A stretch of 64,000 nt of DNA from Paraburkholderia ribeironis (GTDB lineage: Bacteria; Pseudomonadota; Gammaproteobacteria; Burkholderiales; Burkholderiaceae), in NCBI RefSeq assembly GCF_900019265.1, contig NZ_CYGX02000005.1:124001-188000 (forward strand). Reading direction: 5' to 3'. This document shows positions 47,406 through 55,932 of the stretch, piece by piece. Below the pieces are notes generated by a model. The model did not search any database. It worked only from the letters and a program-made list of their open reading frames with translations, and had not been told where the DNA came from. Every line of letters starts with the position of its first letter. The stretch's first letter is position 1. The position numbers and the translations under genes were made by a program.

Positions 47406-47848
47406 GGCGCGAGATTTTCCGATGGTCCGGATTGGAATCCGTAACACATGGCCTGCGCTTTTCCTGCCAATCTGCACTCGACGGTCGTGAGGACAATCAG
47501 ATCGTCGCGAGTCACTGTTACCGAAAGACTATCTTCATCTACCATTTCCATCACCTCACACGTCGTTGCGTGGAACGCGCTGGTAGAACCTGGGCAATTG
47601 TCAGACGGGTCACGATCCGATTGATCGTGAATCTACTGTAGGAAAATTAATTGCCGAGAGCCAGCTATCCGTGCATTGCTGGTGTCGGAGATTGATCTGC
47701 GCAAGTCACCGAGCATCTGCGCAAACGGTAACAAGCGGGGTGCGCGTCGCGGCAGACTGCGCGAATGGTGCACCGCAATGCCTTGACTCGGTGGTTTCAC
47801 GGATGTGCACGCGGCCGATCAGGAATGGTGAATGCGATGGCGCGCCCA
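47406..47848. other. Gap between ctaG and the fimbrial cluster with one palindrome
   Basis: About 440 bases without a supported gene. TCACGATC-CGATT-GATCGTGA (47610-47630) is a perfect 8-bp inverted repeat with a 5-base centre, upstream of ctaG. It could be an operator for the oxidase assembly genes or a short hairpin. Nothing else was recognised. Confidence 0.5.
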
Positions 47849-48808
47849 TTACTGATAGCCGATCGTGAACGTGGCAATCCCGTTCGCGGTTCCTGGCGTG
47901 ATGGAAGTGGCGGTCTGCACGTAGCGCGCCGTCAGCGGGATGGTGAAGCTGCCATTACCCGTCTGACCCGCGAGCCATTGATTCGTATTGCCAATGGTTT
48001 TGGAGTCAGGGCCGTAACTGATGACGTTCGGCCCATTCTGTATTTGGATGCCGACTCCCCTCGCGGTTGAAGCTGAAGTGAGCGACAGCGTGTTGGACAC
48101 GTTGCCCGGGTTGCTCTGGTCGGTCAAGGTTGTGTATACGCTCGCGGTCACGCCTGACGCTCCTCCCGAACAGTTCAGCCCGATATTGAAGGAGGACTGC
48201 GGAGCCGAGGCCAACGAACTTGCCGCGACGCTGCCGAGCGGCACTGTGATCTGCGGATTGGTCACCGCACACGTCGGTATCGTCGGGTTGATGATGATTG
48301 GACCAGTGAAGTACACGTACATCATCGGGTACGTGCCGTTCTGCGCCAGGAACTTGACGATATTCCCGCTGATGCTGCCACCAGCCGTGACTGGCCCAGT
48401 CTTCACGATCTGAACGTAGAACGGCGCAACCGTACCGCCGGCGAGGTTGGTTAGCGACGCCCACGAGGATATGTTGACCGGAAGCGGAGTTTTGTTGATG
48501 TCCTGAAGCCTCACGCCGATGCCGGGAACGTTGGTGGAGAAGGTCTGGTAGGTACTGTTGTACGTGCCCACGCCGGTCTCCACCACCGTGCCGTAGCCGT
48601 CGGAGCACGTAACGGCGGTCGAGACCGAGCTGTTGAGCAGCCCGGAGCTCCACAGCACCGTGCCGTCCGCGGCGGCCGGGTCAAAGACGGGCACCTTGGG
48701 TTGGATATTGAGGGCATTCTGGGACGCAGTGCCGGTGCACCCGGCCCGTGCCATTGCAGGCAGCATCAGCGCCAGCACGAGGCAAAGCAAACCAGTCAAT
48801 CTCGACAT
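47849..48808 (-). CDS. Fimbrial tip adhesin/minor pilin
   Basis: About 319 residues. There are four ATG codons in a row; I use the fourth (48808), best spaced from GGGAG. The signal peptide ends AMARAG. An N-terminal receptor-like domain of about 180 residues is followed by a C-terminal pilin domain beginning near CAVTNPQITVPLGSVAASSL and ending in the beta-strand ATFTIGYQ, the donor-strand pattern with a penultimate aromatic. It is the last gene of the leftward fimbrial operon. Confidence 0.85.
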   Translation of the reverse strand: MSRLTGLLCLVLALMLPAMARAGCTGTASQNALNIQPKVPVFDPAAADGTVLWSSGLLNSSVSTAVTCSDGYGTVVETGVGTYNSTYQTFSTNVPGIGVRLQDINKTPLPVNISSWASLTNLAGGTVAPFYVQIVKTGPVTAGGSISGNIVKFLAQNGTYPMMYVYFTGPIIINPTIPTCAVTNPQITVPLGSVAASSLASAPQSSFNIGLNCSGGASGVTASVYTTLTDQSNPGNVSNTLSLTSASTARGVGIQIQNGPNVISYGPDSKTIGNTNQWLAGQTGNGSFTIPLTARYVQTATSITPGTANGIATFTIGYQ

Positions 48809-48971
48809 CATCATCATCTCCCGCTTTTCGGTCCGGACAGCGCGAACCACCCGAATCCAACATTGTCATTTCCACTGGCCGCGTTCACGGCCCTGTTAAG
48901 CCAGTCTGGCAAGCCGATTCGACGAACTGGCAAGATCCTCAGCGCCGGGGGCGCCTTCGCTCGACACACGC

Positions 48972-51545
48972 CTACCGGCATACGGCATCCACCACGCTGT
49001 ACGACGCGCTCGTCCTCGTGTCGACTTTCGGCAGCGAGTAGTCGACCCAGCAACGCTCGCCGCCGGCTTCGTCCCAGTTGACCAGCAGCCGGCCGGTATC
49101 GATCTTCAGACCACGCGCAATCACACGGCCTCCCTGTGCCACCGTGCCGATGCTTTGCCCCTGTGGGTTCGATACGTCGGCGCCGAAGGGCGCCGGCGTG
49201 CCGTCGGCTTTCCTGATGTTCAGGATCGCGGCGCGGCCGGTGTTTTCAGTTTCAAACTTCAGCCGTACGACCGCGCCCGCGGTCGGTGCGACTGACTGCT
49301 GGGTGGACTTCAGCTCGACGTTGATCGGCAACCCCTTGGGGTCGATCTCAACCTGATTGCTGGCAAACGGACTCAGGTTCGACACCACCGCGTGACCCCA
49401 CCGGTCGACCCGCAAGCCACTGCCATTGGCAACGCGCGCGCCAGCCGCATCGGAGGCCTCGACGATCGCCGTGGTATCGCCAATCATTGGCGTGAAGGCC
49501 ACGCCGCCCCGATACGCGACGATGCCACCGCTCACGCCGACGCCCGCCTGCCCATAGTTATTGTTCTTGCTGACGCTGCCCGTCAGCGTGGCGACCGGCG
49601 ACATGTAAGAAGCGTTGGCGCCTGCCGTGGTGTTGGCGTTCGCGCCGCCACCGCTGCTGTGGCCCACGTTCACGCCGTAGGCGAACGCATTGTCCACACC
49701 GAGCGTGCCCGTGACGGATTCCTGCACCGTCGTCGGCGTGCCTGTGCCGCCTTGCAGCGAAGTGCTCGAATAGGGCGCATGCGGACCCGTGCCAAGCGGA
49801 ATGCCGACGGTCAGCATCGCGCGGTTGTCCCACTTGCCCGTGCTTGTGTCGCGCTGGCGCCCGAACGCAAGGCTGTAGTTCATCCGCCTGTAGGTGTTGG
49901 TGTAGCCCGCCTGGAATTGCGTATCGGTGCCATGGCGGTCCCAGTAGTTCTGGGTGGAGCCAGTCAGGTAAAACGAGCCGCGGCCTGGCGGCAGACTCTG
50001 GTTCACCGTGACCTGCAGGCGCCCGCGCTGGATACCATTGGCCGCGAAGCCCATGTTGCGCCGATCGAGGTCGCGCGTCGCCATCGCGTCGGCAAGATCG
50101 AGGTAGCCACGACTCGAATAGCGGTAAGCCGCCACGGACAGATTGGTGCCGGTCGGCTCGACCAGCTTGCTATAGCTCAGGCGCAGGCTCTGTCCGTTGC
50201 GGTTCGGCTGGCGCTCCAGATGCGTGGCAGCCTCGGTGATGTCGAGGCCGAACGCGCCATAGTTCGTATTCAGCGCGGCGCCGATTTGCGCGGCCATGTA
50301 GCCCGGGCTCGCCACGAAACCGCCATAGCCGGTGATGAGATTCGTGAAGCCGTGCTGAACCGTGCCCTGGAACAGCATCGGGTGGTTTTGCACGAGCGGA
50401 CTGCGGTACTGGCCGAGCGTGAAGCCATAGCGCGTGACGCCGGGACGCAGCGCATTGACCGCCGCCGCATAGGGCACCGTGGAGGTACGCACCCTGCCGT
50501 CGGCCTCGGTCACGATCACGTCGAGGTTGCCGCCGTAGCCGGTGGGATAGAGATCGTTGATCTCGAACGCGCCTGGCGCCACGGTCGTTTCGTAAATGAT
50601 GTTGCCGTTCTGGCGGATCTGCACACGCGCGTTGCTTTCGGCGAATCCGCGGACAATCGGCGCGTAACCGCGCTGCGACTCCGGATACATGCGGTCGTCG
50701 CTCGCGAGTTGGACGCCGCGAAAACCGACGCTGTCGAACACGGCGCCGTCGGTGAACGCGTCGCCAACCGTCAGCTGGCTTTTGAGCGGCGCAATCGAGC
50801 GTTGTATGTTGGTCTGCACACTCTGGTAGTGAGTGCCCGTCTGGTTGCTCGAAGTCAGGTTGCCGTTGTGACGGAATCGCCATGGCCCGAGGTTGATCCC
50901 CGCGTTCAACCCCACATAGCCCTGGGTTGAATTCACACCGGCTGAATCGGCATGGTAGAGGTTGGCGTTGTACTGCAGCAGCGCGGCGGGCACGCCGTCG
51001 TCCCAATAGCGCGGCTCGACATAGCCGCGTGCGGTCCGTGCGAGTGCGATCTGCGGCACGCTGACGTCGAGCCGCTGCTCGCCGTTGTCGAAGGTCGCGG
51101 TAGCGTCGTTGACCAGTGAGGGCAGCGGCATGCAGTCTTCGGCGCTGCTTTCCAGACGCGCGGCCACATCGGCGGGCGATTTCGTCAGGTCCACGCCAAC
51201 GCGTTGCAGCAGCGCTCGATCGAAGCAGATCTGCGCCTGGCTGGAGTCGGCGCCGCGCTGGCGCAGCTTCACTTCCGTCCGCCCAAGCCATGCGCCGTTC
51301 ACATACAGATCGGCATGGTAGTCGCCGGGCAGTGCCACGTTGCCCTTGTTGAAGCGGCTGATATCGATGCGCCCGCCGGCCGGCTGCTGAATGAACTGAT
51401 CGTTGAACTGAACTTCGGCCAGTTGCGTGGACGCGCTCGGATCAGCGGTCGCGCCCCATGCCCCTGCGCTGGCGAATGCCATCAACACTACTGCGCCGAT
51501 GGGCGACAGCTGTGAAGGGAAAGACTGATGTTGCCTGAATTGCAT
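48972..51545 (-). CDS. Outer-membrane fimbrial usher (FimD/PapC family)
   Basis: 857 residues, normal for ushers. After a signal peptide (MAFASAGAWGA), the N-terminal chaperone-binding domain begins VQFNDQFIQ...IDISRFNKGN. The barrel includes QSVQTNIQRSIAPLKSQLTVGD and GYAPIVRGFAESNARVQIRQNGNIIYE. The C-terminal domains end DYSLPKVDTR. It secretes and assembles pilus subunits through the outer membrane. 108 bp separate it from the chaperone gene. Confidence 0.95.
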   Translation of the reverse strand: MQFRQHQSFPSQLSPIGAVVLMAFASAGAWGATADPSASTQLAEVQFNDQFIQQPAGGRIDISRFNKGNVALPGDYHADLYVNGAWLGRTEVKLRQRGADSSQAQICFDRALLQRVGVDLTKSPADVAARLESSAEDCMPLPSLVNDATATFDNGEQRLDVSVPQIALARTARGYVEPRYWDDGVPAALLQYNANLYHADSAGVNSTQGYVGLNAGINLGPWRFRHNGNLTSSNQTGTHYQSVQTNIQRSIAPLKSQLTVGDAFTDGAVFDSVGFRGVQLASDDRMYPESQRGYAPIVRGFAESNARVQIRQNGNIIYETTVAPGAFEINDLYPTGYGGNLDVIVTEADGRVRTSTVPYAAAVNALRPGVTRYGFTLGQYRSPLVQNHPMLFQGTVQHGFTNLITGYGGFVASPGYMAAQIGAALNTNYGAFGLDITEAATHLERQPNRNGQSLRLSYSKLVEPTGTNLSVAAYRYSSRGYLDLADAMATRDLDRRNMGFAANGIQRGRLQVTVNQSLPPGRGSFYLTGSTQNYWDRHGTDTQFQAGYTNTYRRMNYSLAFGRQRDTSTGKWDNRAMLTVGIPLGTGPHAPYSSTSLQGGTGTPTTVQESVTGTLGVDNAFAYGVNVGHSSGGGANANTTAGANASYMSPVATLTGSVSKNNNYGQAGVGVSGGIVAYRGGVAFTPMIGDTTAIVEASDAAGARVANGSGLRVDRWGHAVVSNLSPFASNQVEIDPKGLPINVELKSTQQSVAPTAGAVVRLKFETENTGRAAILNIRKADGTPAPFGADVSNPQGQSIGTVAQGGRVIARGLKIDTGRLLVNWDEAGGERCWVDYSLPKVDTRTSASYSVVDAVCR

Positions 51546-51653
51546 GAGGGCCAGCTAGAGTCTTCGGACGGACCTTCTCCCTGCCGCGTCGCGCAGCATC
51601 GGTTTCTGCAGAGAGAGTCCGGTGAGGGGAGCCGGAACAGGCCGGCTGCGGAT

Positions 51654-52412
51654 TTACTTCTGTTGCGCGGCGTTCAGCGGCGCTTCACCTTCGACGGGGG
51701 CGCCATAGTCATTGATCGCGTGATAGCGGACCGTGGCGTTGGCCCCAGCCAACACTTCGCCCGAAAGCGGGAAGACCTGGGTGTCGCCCGGACCCACCAT
51801 GCCGCCTTCTTCGAACTTCGCGGTCTTGCCGCCGCCCACCAATTCCAGCGTGGAGAACGACACGTGGTAAGGCGTCGGGTTGTGCGCTTCGAGCGCGGCG
51901 TGAGTGCCGGTCTGCGCGATGCGCCACGTGATCTGTGCGGGCGCGTCGTCCGCATGGCCCTTCAAACCCACAGGACGGAAGAACATCTTGACGCGCGTAC
52001 GAAATGCCATTTGCAGCCGGTTGGTGCTGGCTTCGTCGGCGGCCGGTTTGGGTGGGACTTCGAGCACGTTGAGCCAGAATATCGATTCCTTATCCCGCGG
52101 TAACGGCTCGCCTGTGTACAGGATGCGCAAGGTCTGCCCTTTGCCCGGGTCGATGCGTGCAAACGGCGGCGTAACGGTGAACGGCACATCGATTGCGGCC
52201 GGCGCAGCTTTGGGATCGCCTTTGTCCAGCCAGACCTGCGTCAACGCTGGCGATTTGCCTTCGTTGGTCAGTTTGATGGTCTGTTCGTTATCCTTAGCGT
52301 CATAAATAATCCGCGTGCCGGCGATGACAACGGAGGCATGCGCCTGCAGGGCGTTCGCGAGTCCCAGCGCAAGCACGCTGGCGGCGATGAGAGTCTTGAT
52401 CGTTCGTTTCAT
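51654..52412 (-). CDS. Periplasmic fimbrial chaperone (PapD/FimC family)
   Basis: 252 residues. The signal peptide ends ALQAHA. GTRIIYDAKDNEQTIKLTNEGKSPALTQVWLD carries the conserved Arg and G1 strand positions, and DKESIFWLNVLEVPPK is the classic chaperone signature. The second Ig-like domain includes NPTPYHVSFSTLELVGGG. It caps pilins by donor-strand complementation. Confidence 0.95.
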   Translation of the reverse strand: MKRTIKTLIAASVLALGLANALQAHASVVIAGTRIIYDAKDNEQTIKLTNEGKSPALTQVWLDKGDPKAAPAAIDVPFTVTPPFARIDPGKGQTLRILYTGEPLPRDKESIFWLNVLEVPPKPAADEASTNRLQMAFRTRVKMFFRPVGLKGHADDAPAQITWRIAQTGTHAALEAHNPTPYHVSFSTLELVGGGKTAKFEEGGMVGPGDTQVFPLSGEVLAGANATVRYHAINDYGAPVEGEAPLNAAQQK

Positions 52413-52502
52413 GATGGCACGTCGGCAACTAAGGGAAAGGGACAGCGGCCGCGGAGCGAGCGTGGACCCGCTCCGCGGTACTTCGCTACGACAAAGTGGG
52501 CG

Positions 52503-53051
52503 TTACTGGTACGAGATCGTGTACATCACGCTCGAATTGGCCGCGCCGGCAGTTGCGATGCCGGTTGCCTTGTACTCGGCGAAGTAGGGCAGTGTTGCCG
52601 CGCCGTTCGAAAGGGCGACCGGGTAGGAGTTCTGCAGCGAGTCGGCAAAGCCGGCCTTGATCTCCGAGCCGTCCAGGCCGTTCAGCAGGGCGATCTCGAC
52701 GTTTTGCGCGCCACCCGCGTCCAGAATCAGATATCCCGTTGCCGGATCGGTCGTGCCGCCCGATTCGAAGAACGTGTGAACGTTACCTGTACCCGGCGTG
52801 CACCCCGTCAGCGCGATGTTGAACGGAGTGCGGCCGGCGGACTGGCCTGCGGTGGCCAGCGAAGACGCCGATACCGTCGGCAGCGCCACGGAGAAGTTGT
52901 TCGTGCCGGTGCTGCCGCCGTTGATGGTGCAGGTCTGGGCCGTGATGTTGCCGGTAAAGGTGATGGTGCCGTCCGCGGCGTGCGAGGCCAACGGCAGGGC
53001 CGCGATCATCGCAACGGCTGCGGAGATCATCGCGGAACGATTGAGTTTCAT
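52503..53051 (-). CDS. Major fimbrial subunit, type 1 pilin family
   Basis: 182 residues from ATG 53051. The signal peptide ends ASHAADG. The mature pilin opens TITFTGNITAQTCTINGG and has the Cys pair (ITAQTCTING; IALTGCTPG). It ends with the beta-strand SSVMYTISYQ, with the penultimate Tyr used in donor-strand exchange. It is the first gene of the operon, and an unusually palindromic promoter region lies upstream. Confidence 0.93.
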   Translation of the reverse strand: MKLNRSAMISAAVAMIAALPLASHAADGTITFTGNITAQTCTINGGSTGTNNFSVALPTVSASSLATAGQSAGRTPFNIALTGCTPGTGNVHTFFESGGTTDPATGYLILDAGGAQNVEIALLNGLDGSEIKAGFADSLQNSYPVALSNGAATLPYFAEYKATGIATAGAANSSVMYTISYQ

Positions 53052-53160
53052 CGGTAGTCCTCTATTTCGTGCTTGGTAAATCAACAAAAAAGGGACGCCT
53101 GCAGTCGCCCCGAAACGATTTTCTTTTGGAAAATCAACAGCGGGACAATTATTGACTATT

Positions 53161-53220
53161 TCAGATCGATTTTTTATCAGATAATTCCTAAGTTCCCTGA
53201 TAGGTTCTTAGGATCGATCG
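53161..53220. promoter_or_regulatory. Nested inverted repeats in the fimbrial promoter region
   Basis: An AT-rich stretch 110-170 bp upstream of the pilin gene has three concentric dyads: GATCGAT (53164-53170) with ATCGATC (53213-53219), TATCAG (53175-53180) with CTGATA (53197-53202), and CCTAAG (53187-53192) with CTTAGG (53207-53212). The first two are nested and the third overlaps them, so alternative structures are possible. It is probably a protein-binding control region for the fimbrial operon. Confidence 0.55.
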
Positions 53221-53292
53221 CCTAACTACGCGTGATTGCTCAGAATCCGGCGTGTTGGCGAGTGCGGAAATGCTCACCGTGCTCATCGCTTT

Positions 53293-54189
53293 TCAAGGGG
53301 CCAACAAAGCCTCGTTTGCCAACCCCAACAGCCGTACCGCATTCTCCTTGAGCACGAACGGCCGCACTTCAGGCTTGATGTCCAGCGTGGCGAAGTCCTC
53401 GAGCCAGCGATCCGGCCGGATCAGAGGAAAGTCGGAAGCGAACAGCACGCGCTGGCGTAACAGCGTGTTCGCATATTTGACGAGTTCGGCCGAGAAATAT
53501 TTCGGCGACCAGCCGGACAGGTCGATATAGACGTTGGGCTTGTGCAACGCGATGGAAAGCGCCTGCTCCTGCCATGGCCACGACGGGTGCGCGATCACGA
53601 TCTTCATGTCGGGGAAGTCAGCGGCCACGTCGTCGAGATGGATCGGCTCCGAATATTTGAGCCGCAGTCCGCCGCCGCCATGCATGCCCGAGCCCATGCC
53701 GGAATGGCCGCTGTGAAAGACCGTGGGCAGACCATATTCGGCAATGACTTCGTAGAGCGGATACGCAAGCCGGTCGTTCGCGAAGAACCCTTGCATGGTC
53801 GGATGAAACTTGAAGCCACGCACGCCGTGCTCTTCGATCAGACGTCGCGCTTCGCGAGCGCCCAGTTTGCCTTTGTGCGGATCGATGCTCGCAAAGGCGA
53901 TCATGATGTCGGCGTTCTGCTGCGCGAAGTCGGCGATCTCTTCGTTAGCAATGCGGCGGCGCCCAATGTTCGCCTCGCAATCGACAGTGAACATCACGAA
54001 GCCGATGCGGCGTTCGCGATAGTGCTCGATCGTCTCGGGAATCGTCGGCCGGCGGCCTTGTTTGAGCACTGTGCCGAAGTACTTATCCGCCGCGTCGTTG
54101 AATTCCTTCGCGAAGAGGTCGGGCGGTTGGCAGCACGACACTTCTGCGTGCACGTGCGTGTCGATGGCCACGAGTTGGTCAAGGTTCAA
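53293..54189 (-). CDS. Amidohydrolase-2 family hydrolase of the hydroxycinnamate locus
   Basis: 298 residues from TTG 54189, with CGGAGACAC upstream. Metal motif AIDTHVHAE near residue 9, HPTMQGFF near 132, TVFHSGHSGMG near 160, VIAHPSWPW near 205 and FASDFPLI near 258 are the His/Asp ligands of an ACMSD-like amidohydrolase. CouO of Rhodococcus, a 4-hydroxyphenyl-beta-ketoacyl-CoA hydrolase, belongs to this family. Next to ech-vdh-fcs, hydrolysis of a beta-ketoacyl-CoA from hydroxycinnamates is a fair guess. It follows the MarR gene, with repeat block 2 between them. Confidence 0.82.
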   Translation of the reverse strand: MNLDQLVAIDTHVHAEVSCCQPPDLFAKEFNDAADKYFGTVLKQGRRPTIPETIEHYRERRIGFVMFTVDCEANIGRRRIANEEIADFAQQNADIMIAFASIDPHKGKLGAREARRLIEEHGVRGFKFHPTMQGFFANDRLAYPLYEVIAEYGLPTVFHSGHSGMGSGMHGGGGLRLKYSEPIHLDDVAADFPDMKIVIAHPSWPWQEQALSIALHKPNVYIDLSGWSPKYFSAELVKYANTLLRQRVLFASDFPLIRPDRWLEDFATLDIKPEVRPFVLKENAVRLLGLANEALLAP

Positions 54190-54205
54190 GCGTGTCTCCG
54201 GTGTC

Positions 54206-54370
54206 GACCAGCGTTAGCGCTTTAGCGCTTACGCTGGTCCCATGCAAAGCTGTCGACCAGAGTTGGCGCTTTAGCGCTTACGCTGGTCCCATGCAACGCG
54301 GTCGACCAGAGTTGGCGCTTTAGCGCCTACTTTGGTCCCATGCTTCAGCACTTACGCATGGTCCCATGCA
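54206..54370. repeat. Palindromic repeat block 2 (three 49-bp units plus a fragment)
   Basis: Units start at 54206, 54255 and 54304, exactly 49 bp apart. Each reads GACCAG-AGTT-GGCGCTTTAGCGC-(C/T)TAC-NCTGGTC with small variations, then CCCATGCA and an 8-base linker. A partial unit (GCATGGTCCCATGCA) ends the block. It fills the gap between the MarR gene and the amidohydrolase gene and ends 17 bp from the latter's start. On the coding strand it has the same orientation as blocks 1 and 3. Confidence 0.9.
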
Positions 54371-54443
54371 AGATGGTTGCGGTTTTTATCGCGGTTGCGC
54401 GGCGTGCGCCGCCCAAGTGGCCCCGAGTGGCCCCGAGTGGCCC

Positions 54444-54944
54444 CTACGCCGCGCGCAGATTGCGCACGCAGGCGTGCAGCAGCAAGCGCAAGGTGTGCGG
54501 CGTATCGGCTTGCTGATCGTCGAGCATCGCGCGTTCCACGTGATCGGCCGCATCGTCACATTCGTCGAGCAAGGTCTTGCCCGCTTCGGTAAGCGAGAGC
54601 AGCACGACACGCCGATTCATCGGATCGCTTTCGCGCATCACCCAGCCGTTCGCTTCCATCGTCTTCACGACCTCGTTGGCCGATTGCGGCGTGATGAAGG
54701 AGCGCTCGGCAATCTGTGCGTTCGACGAACGGCCGCGTGCGCGCAATACGGATAGCGCCGTGTACTGCGGCAGCGTCAGGCCGTGGCGCGCGAGCGCTTC
54801 CGAGAGCCGGCGCGACACGACGCGGTCGAGCTGGCCGATCAGATAGCTCAGGCTCATCGGCGCGACCGCATGCGGGCTGCCTTCGGCAAGCCGCGCACGC
54901 GTGGCGCGCGTCGTCGCGGCGCTGGCTGAAGTTTTGCTGGTCAT
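54444..54944 (-). CDS. MarR-family regulator of hydroxycinnamate genes
   Basis: 166 residues. The winged HTH occupies about residues 60-125: LTLPQYTALSVLRARGRSSNAQIAERSFITPQSANEVVKTMEANGWVMRESDPMNRRVVLLSLTEAG. Divergent MarR repressors next to ech/vdh/fcs genes (FerC/FerR/CouR type) respond to feruloyl- or coumaroyl-CoA, so this one probably does too. A palindrome at 54992-55019 lies between it and ech. Confidence 0.92.
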   Translation of the reverse strand: MTSKTSASAATTRATRARLAEGSPHAVAPMSLSYLIGQLDRVVSRRLSEALARHGLTLPQYTALSVLRARGRSSNAQIAERSFITPQSANEVVKTMEANGWVMRESDPMNRRVVLLSLTEAGKTLLDECDDAADHVERAMLDDQQADTPHTLRLLLHACVRNLRAA

Positions 54945-54991
54945 CGCTGGAAAGCCGTTTACGGGTTTGTACCAAAGTGAACATATTCTAC

Positions 54992-55019
54992 TTTACTTAT
55001 CAGGCAGCCTGATAGTAAA
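54992..55019. promoter_or_regulatory. Palindromic operator between marR and ech
   Basis: TTTACTTATCAGG (54992-55004) and CCTGATAGTAAA (55008-55019) form a near-perfect palindrome around CAG, broken only by one extra T on the left. It sits midway in the 120-bp divergent promoter gap, so MarR bound here could repress both directions. Confidence 0.75.
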
Positions 55020-55064
55020 TTGAGTTCAAGCCGCGTGTGCGGCATTGTCCACGGAGAACACGAA

Positions 55065-55892
55065 ATGAGTTATGAGGGTCGCTGGAAAACGGTCAAGGTC
55101 ACGGTGGAAGGTGGCATCGCATGGGTTGCGTTCAATCGTCCCGAGAAGCGCAATGCGATGAGCCCGACGCTGAACAGGGAAATGATCGACGTGCTGGAGG
55201 TGATCGAGCTCGACGCCGAAGCGCAGGTCGTGGTATTGACCGGCGAGGGCTCGGCCTGGACGGCCGGCATGGATCTTAAGGAGTACTTCCGTGAAGTCGA
55301 CGCCGGTCCCGACGTGCTGCAGGAGCGCATTCGCCGCGACGCGAGCCGCTGGCAATGGCAGCTGCTGCGCATGTACTCGAAGCCGACCATCGCGATGGTC
55401 AACGGCTGGTGCTTCGGCGGCGCATTCTCGCCGCTCGTCGCATGCGATCTGGCGATTGCCGCCGACGAAGCCGTGTTCGGCCTGTCGGAGATCAACTGGG
55501 GCATTCCGCCGGGCAACCTCGTGAGCAAGGCGATGGCAGATACCGTGGGCCACCGCGAGGCGCTTTACTACATCATGACGGGCGACACGTTTACCGGCCA
55601 GCAGGCTGCGAAGATGGGGCTCGTCAACCGGAGCGTGCCGCGTGCACAACTGCGTGAGGAGACGCTCGCGCTGGCCGCGAAGCTGCTCGACAAGAACCCG
55701 GTCGTGCTGCGCAACGCGAAGCACGGCTTCAAGCGTAGCCGCGAGCTGACGTGGGAACAGAACGAAGACTATCTATACGCGAAGCTCGACCAGGCGAACT
55801 ATCGCGATCCAGAGGGTGGCCGCGAGCAGGGCCTCAAGCAGTTCCTCGACGACAAGAGCATCAAGCCGGGCCTGCAGACGTACAAGCGCTGA
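55065..55892 (+). CDS. ech: Hydroxycinnamoyl-CoA hydratase-lyase (enoyl-CoA hydratase/aldolase)
   Basis: 275 residues of the crotonase family. It converts feruloyl-CoA (or coumaroyl-CoA) to vanillin (or 4-hydroxybenzaldehyde) and acetyl-CoA. Signature parts of HCHL enzymes: NRPEKRNAMSPTLNREM, GEGSAWTAGMDLKEYFRE near residue 65, NGWCFGGAFSPLVACDLAIAADEAVFGLSEINWGIPPG near 120 (with the catalytic Glu) and WEQNEDYLYAKLDQ at the end. ATG 55065 has GGAGAACACGAA upstream. The vdh gene follows after 40 bp. Confidence 0.95.
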   Translation: MSYEGRWKTVKVTVEGGIAWVAFNRPEKRNAMSPTLNREMIDVLEVIELDAEAQVVVLTGEGSAWTAGMDLKEYFREVDAGPDVLQERIRRDASRWQWQLLRMYSKPTIAMVNGWCFGGAFSPLVACDLAIAADEAVFGLSEINWGIPPGNLVSKAMADTVGHREALYYIMTGDTFTGQQAAKMGLVNRSVPRAQLREETLALAAKLLDKNPVVLRNAKHGFKRSRELTWEQNEDYLYAKLDQANYRDPEGGREQGLKQFLDDKSIKPGLQTYKR

Positions 55893-55932
55893 GCGGCGGC
55901 GCGATACAGAACGGACAGAGGAGACGAAAAAC

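Noticed and set aside
49392..50930. 512-codon rightward ORF inside the usher gene
   Set aside because: It is antisense to a full-length usher with clear family motifs; its Arg/Ala/His-rich composition is typical of GC-rich shadow frames.
53161..53220. Invertible phase switch of the fimbrial promoter
   Set aside because: The inverted repeats are only 6-7 bp and overlap one another, and no site-specific recombinase gene is adjacent, so an inversion switch is not supported.
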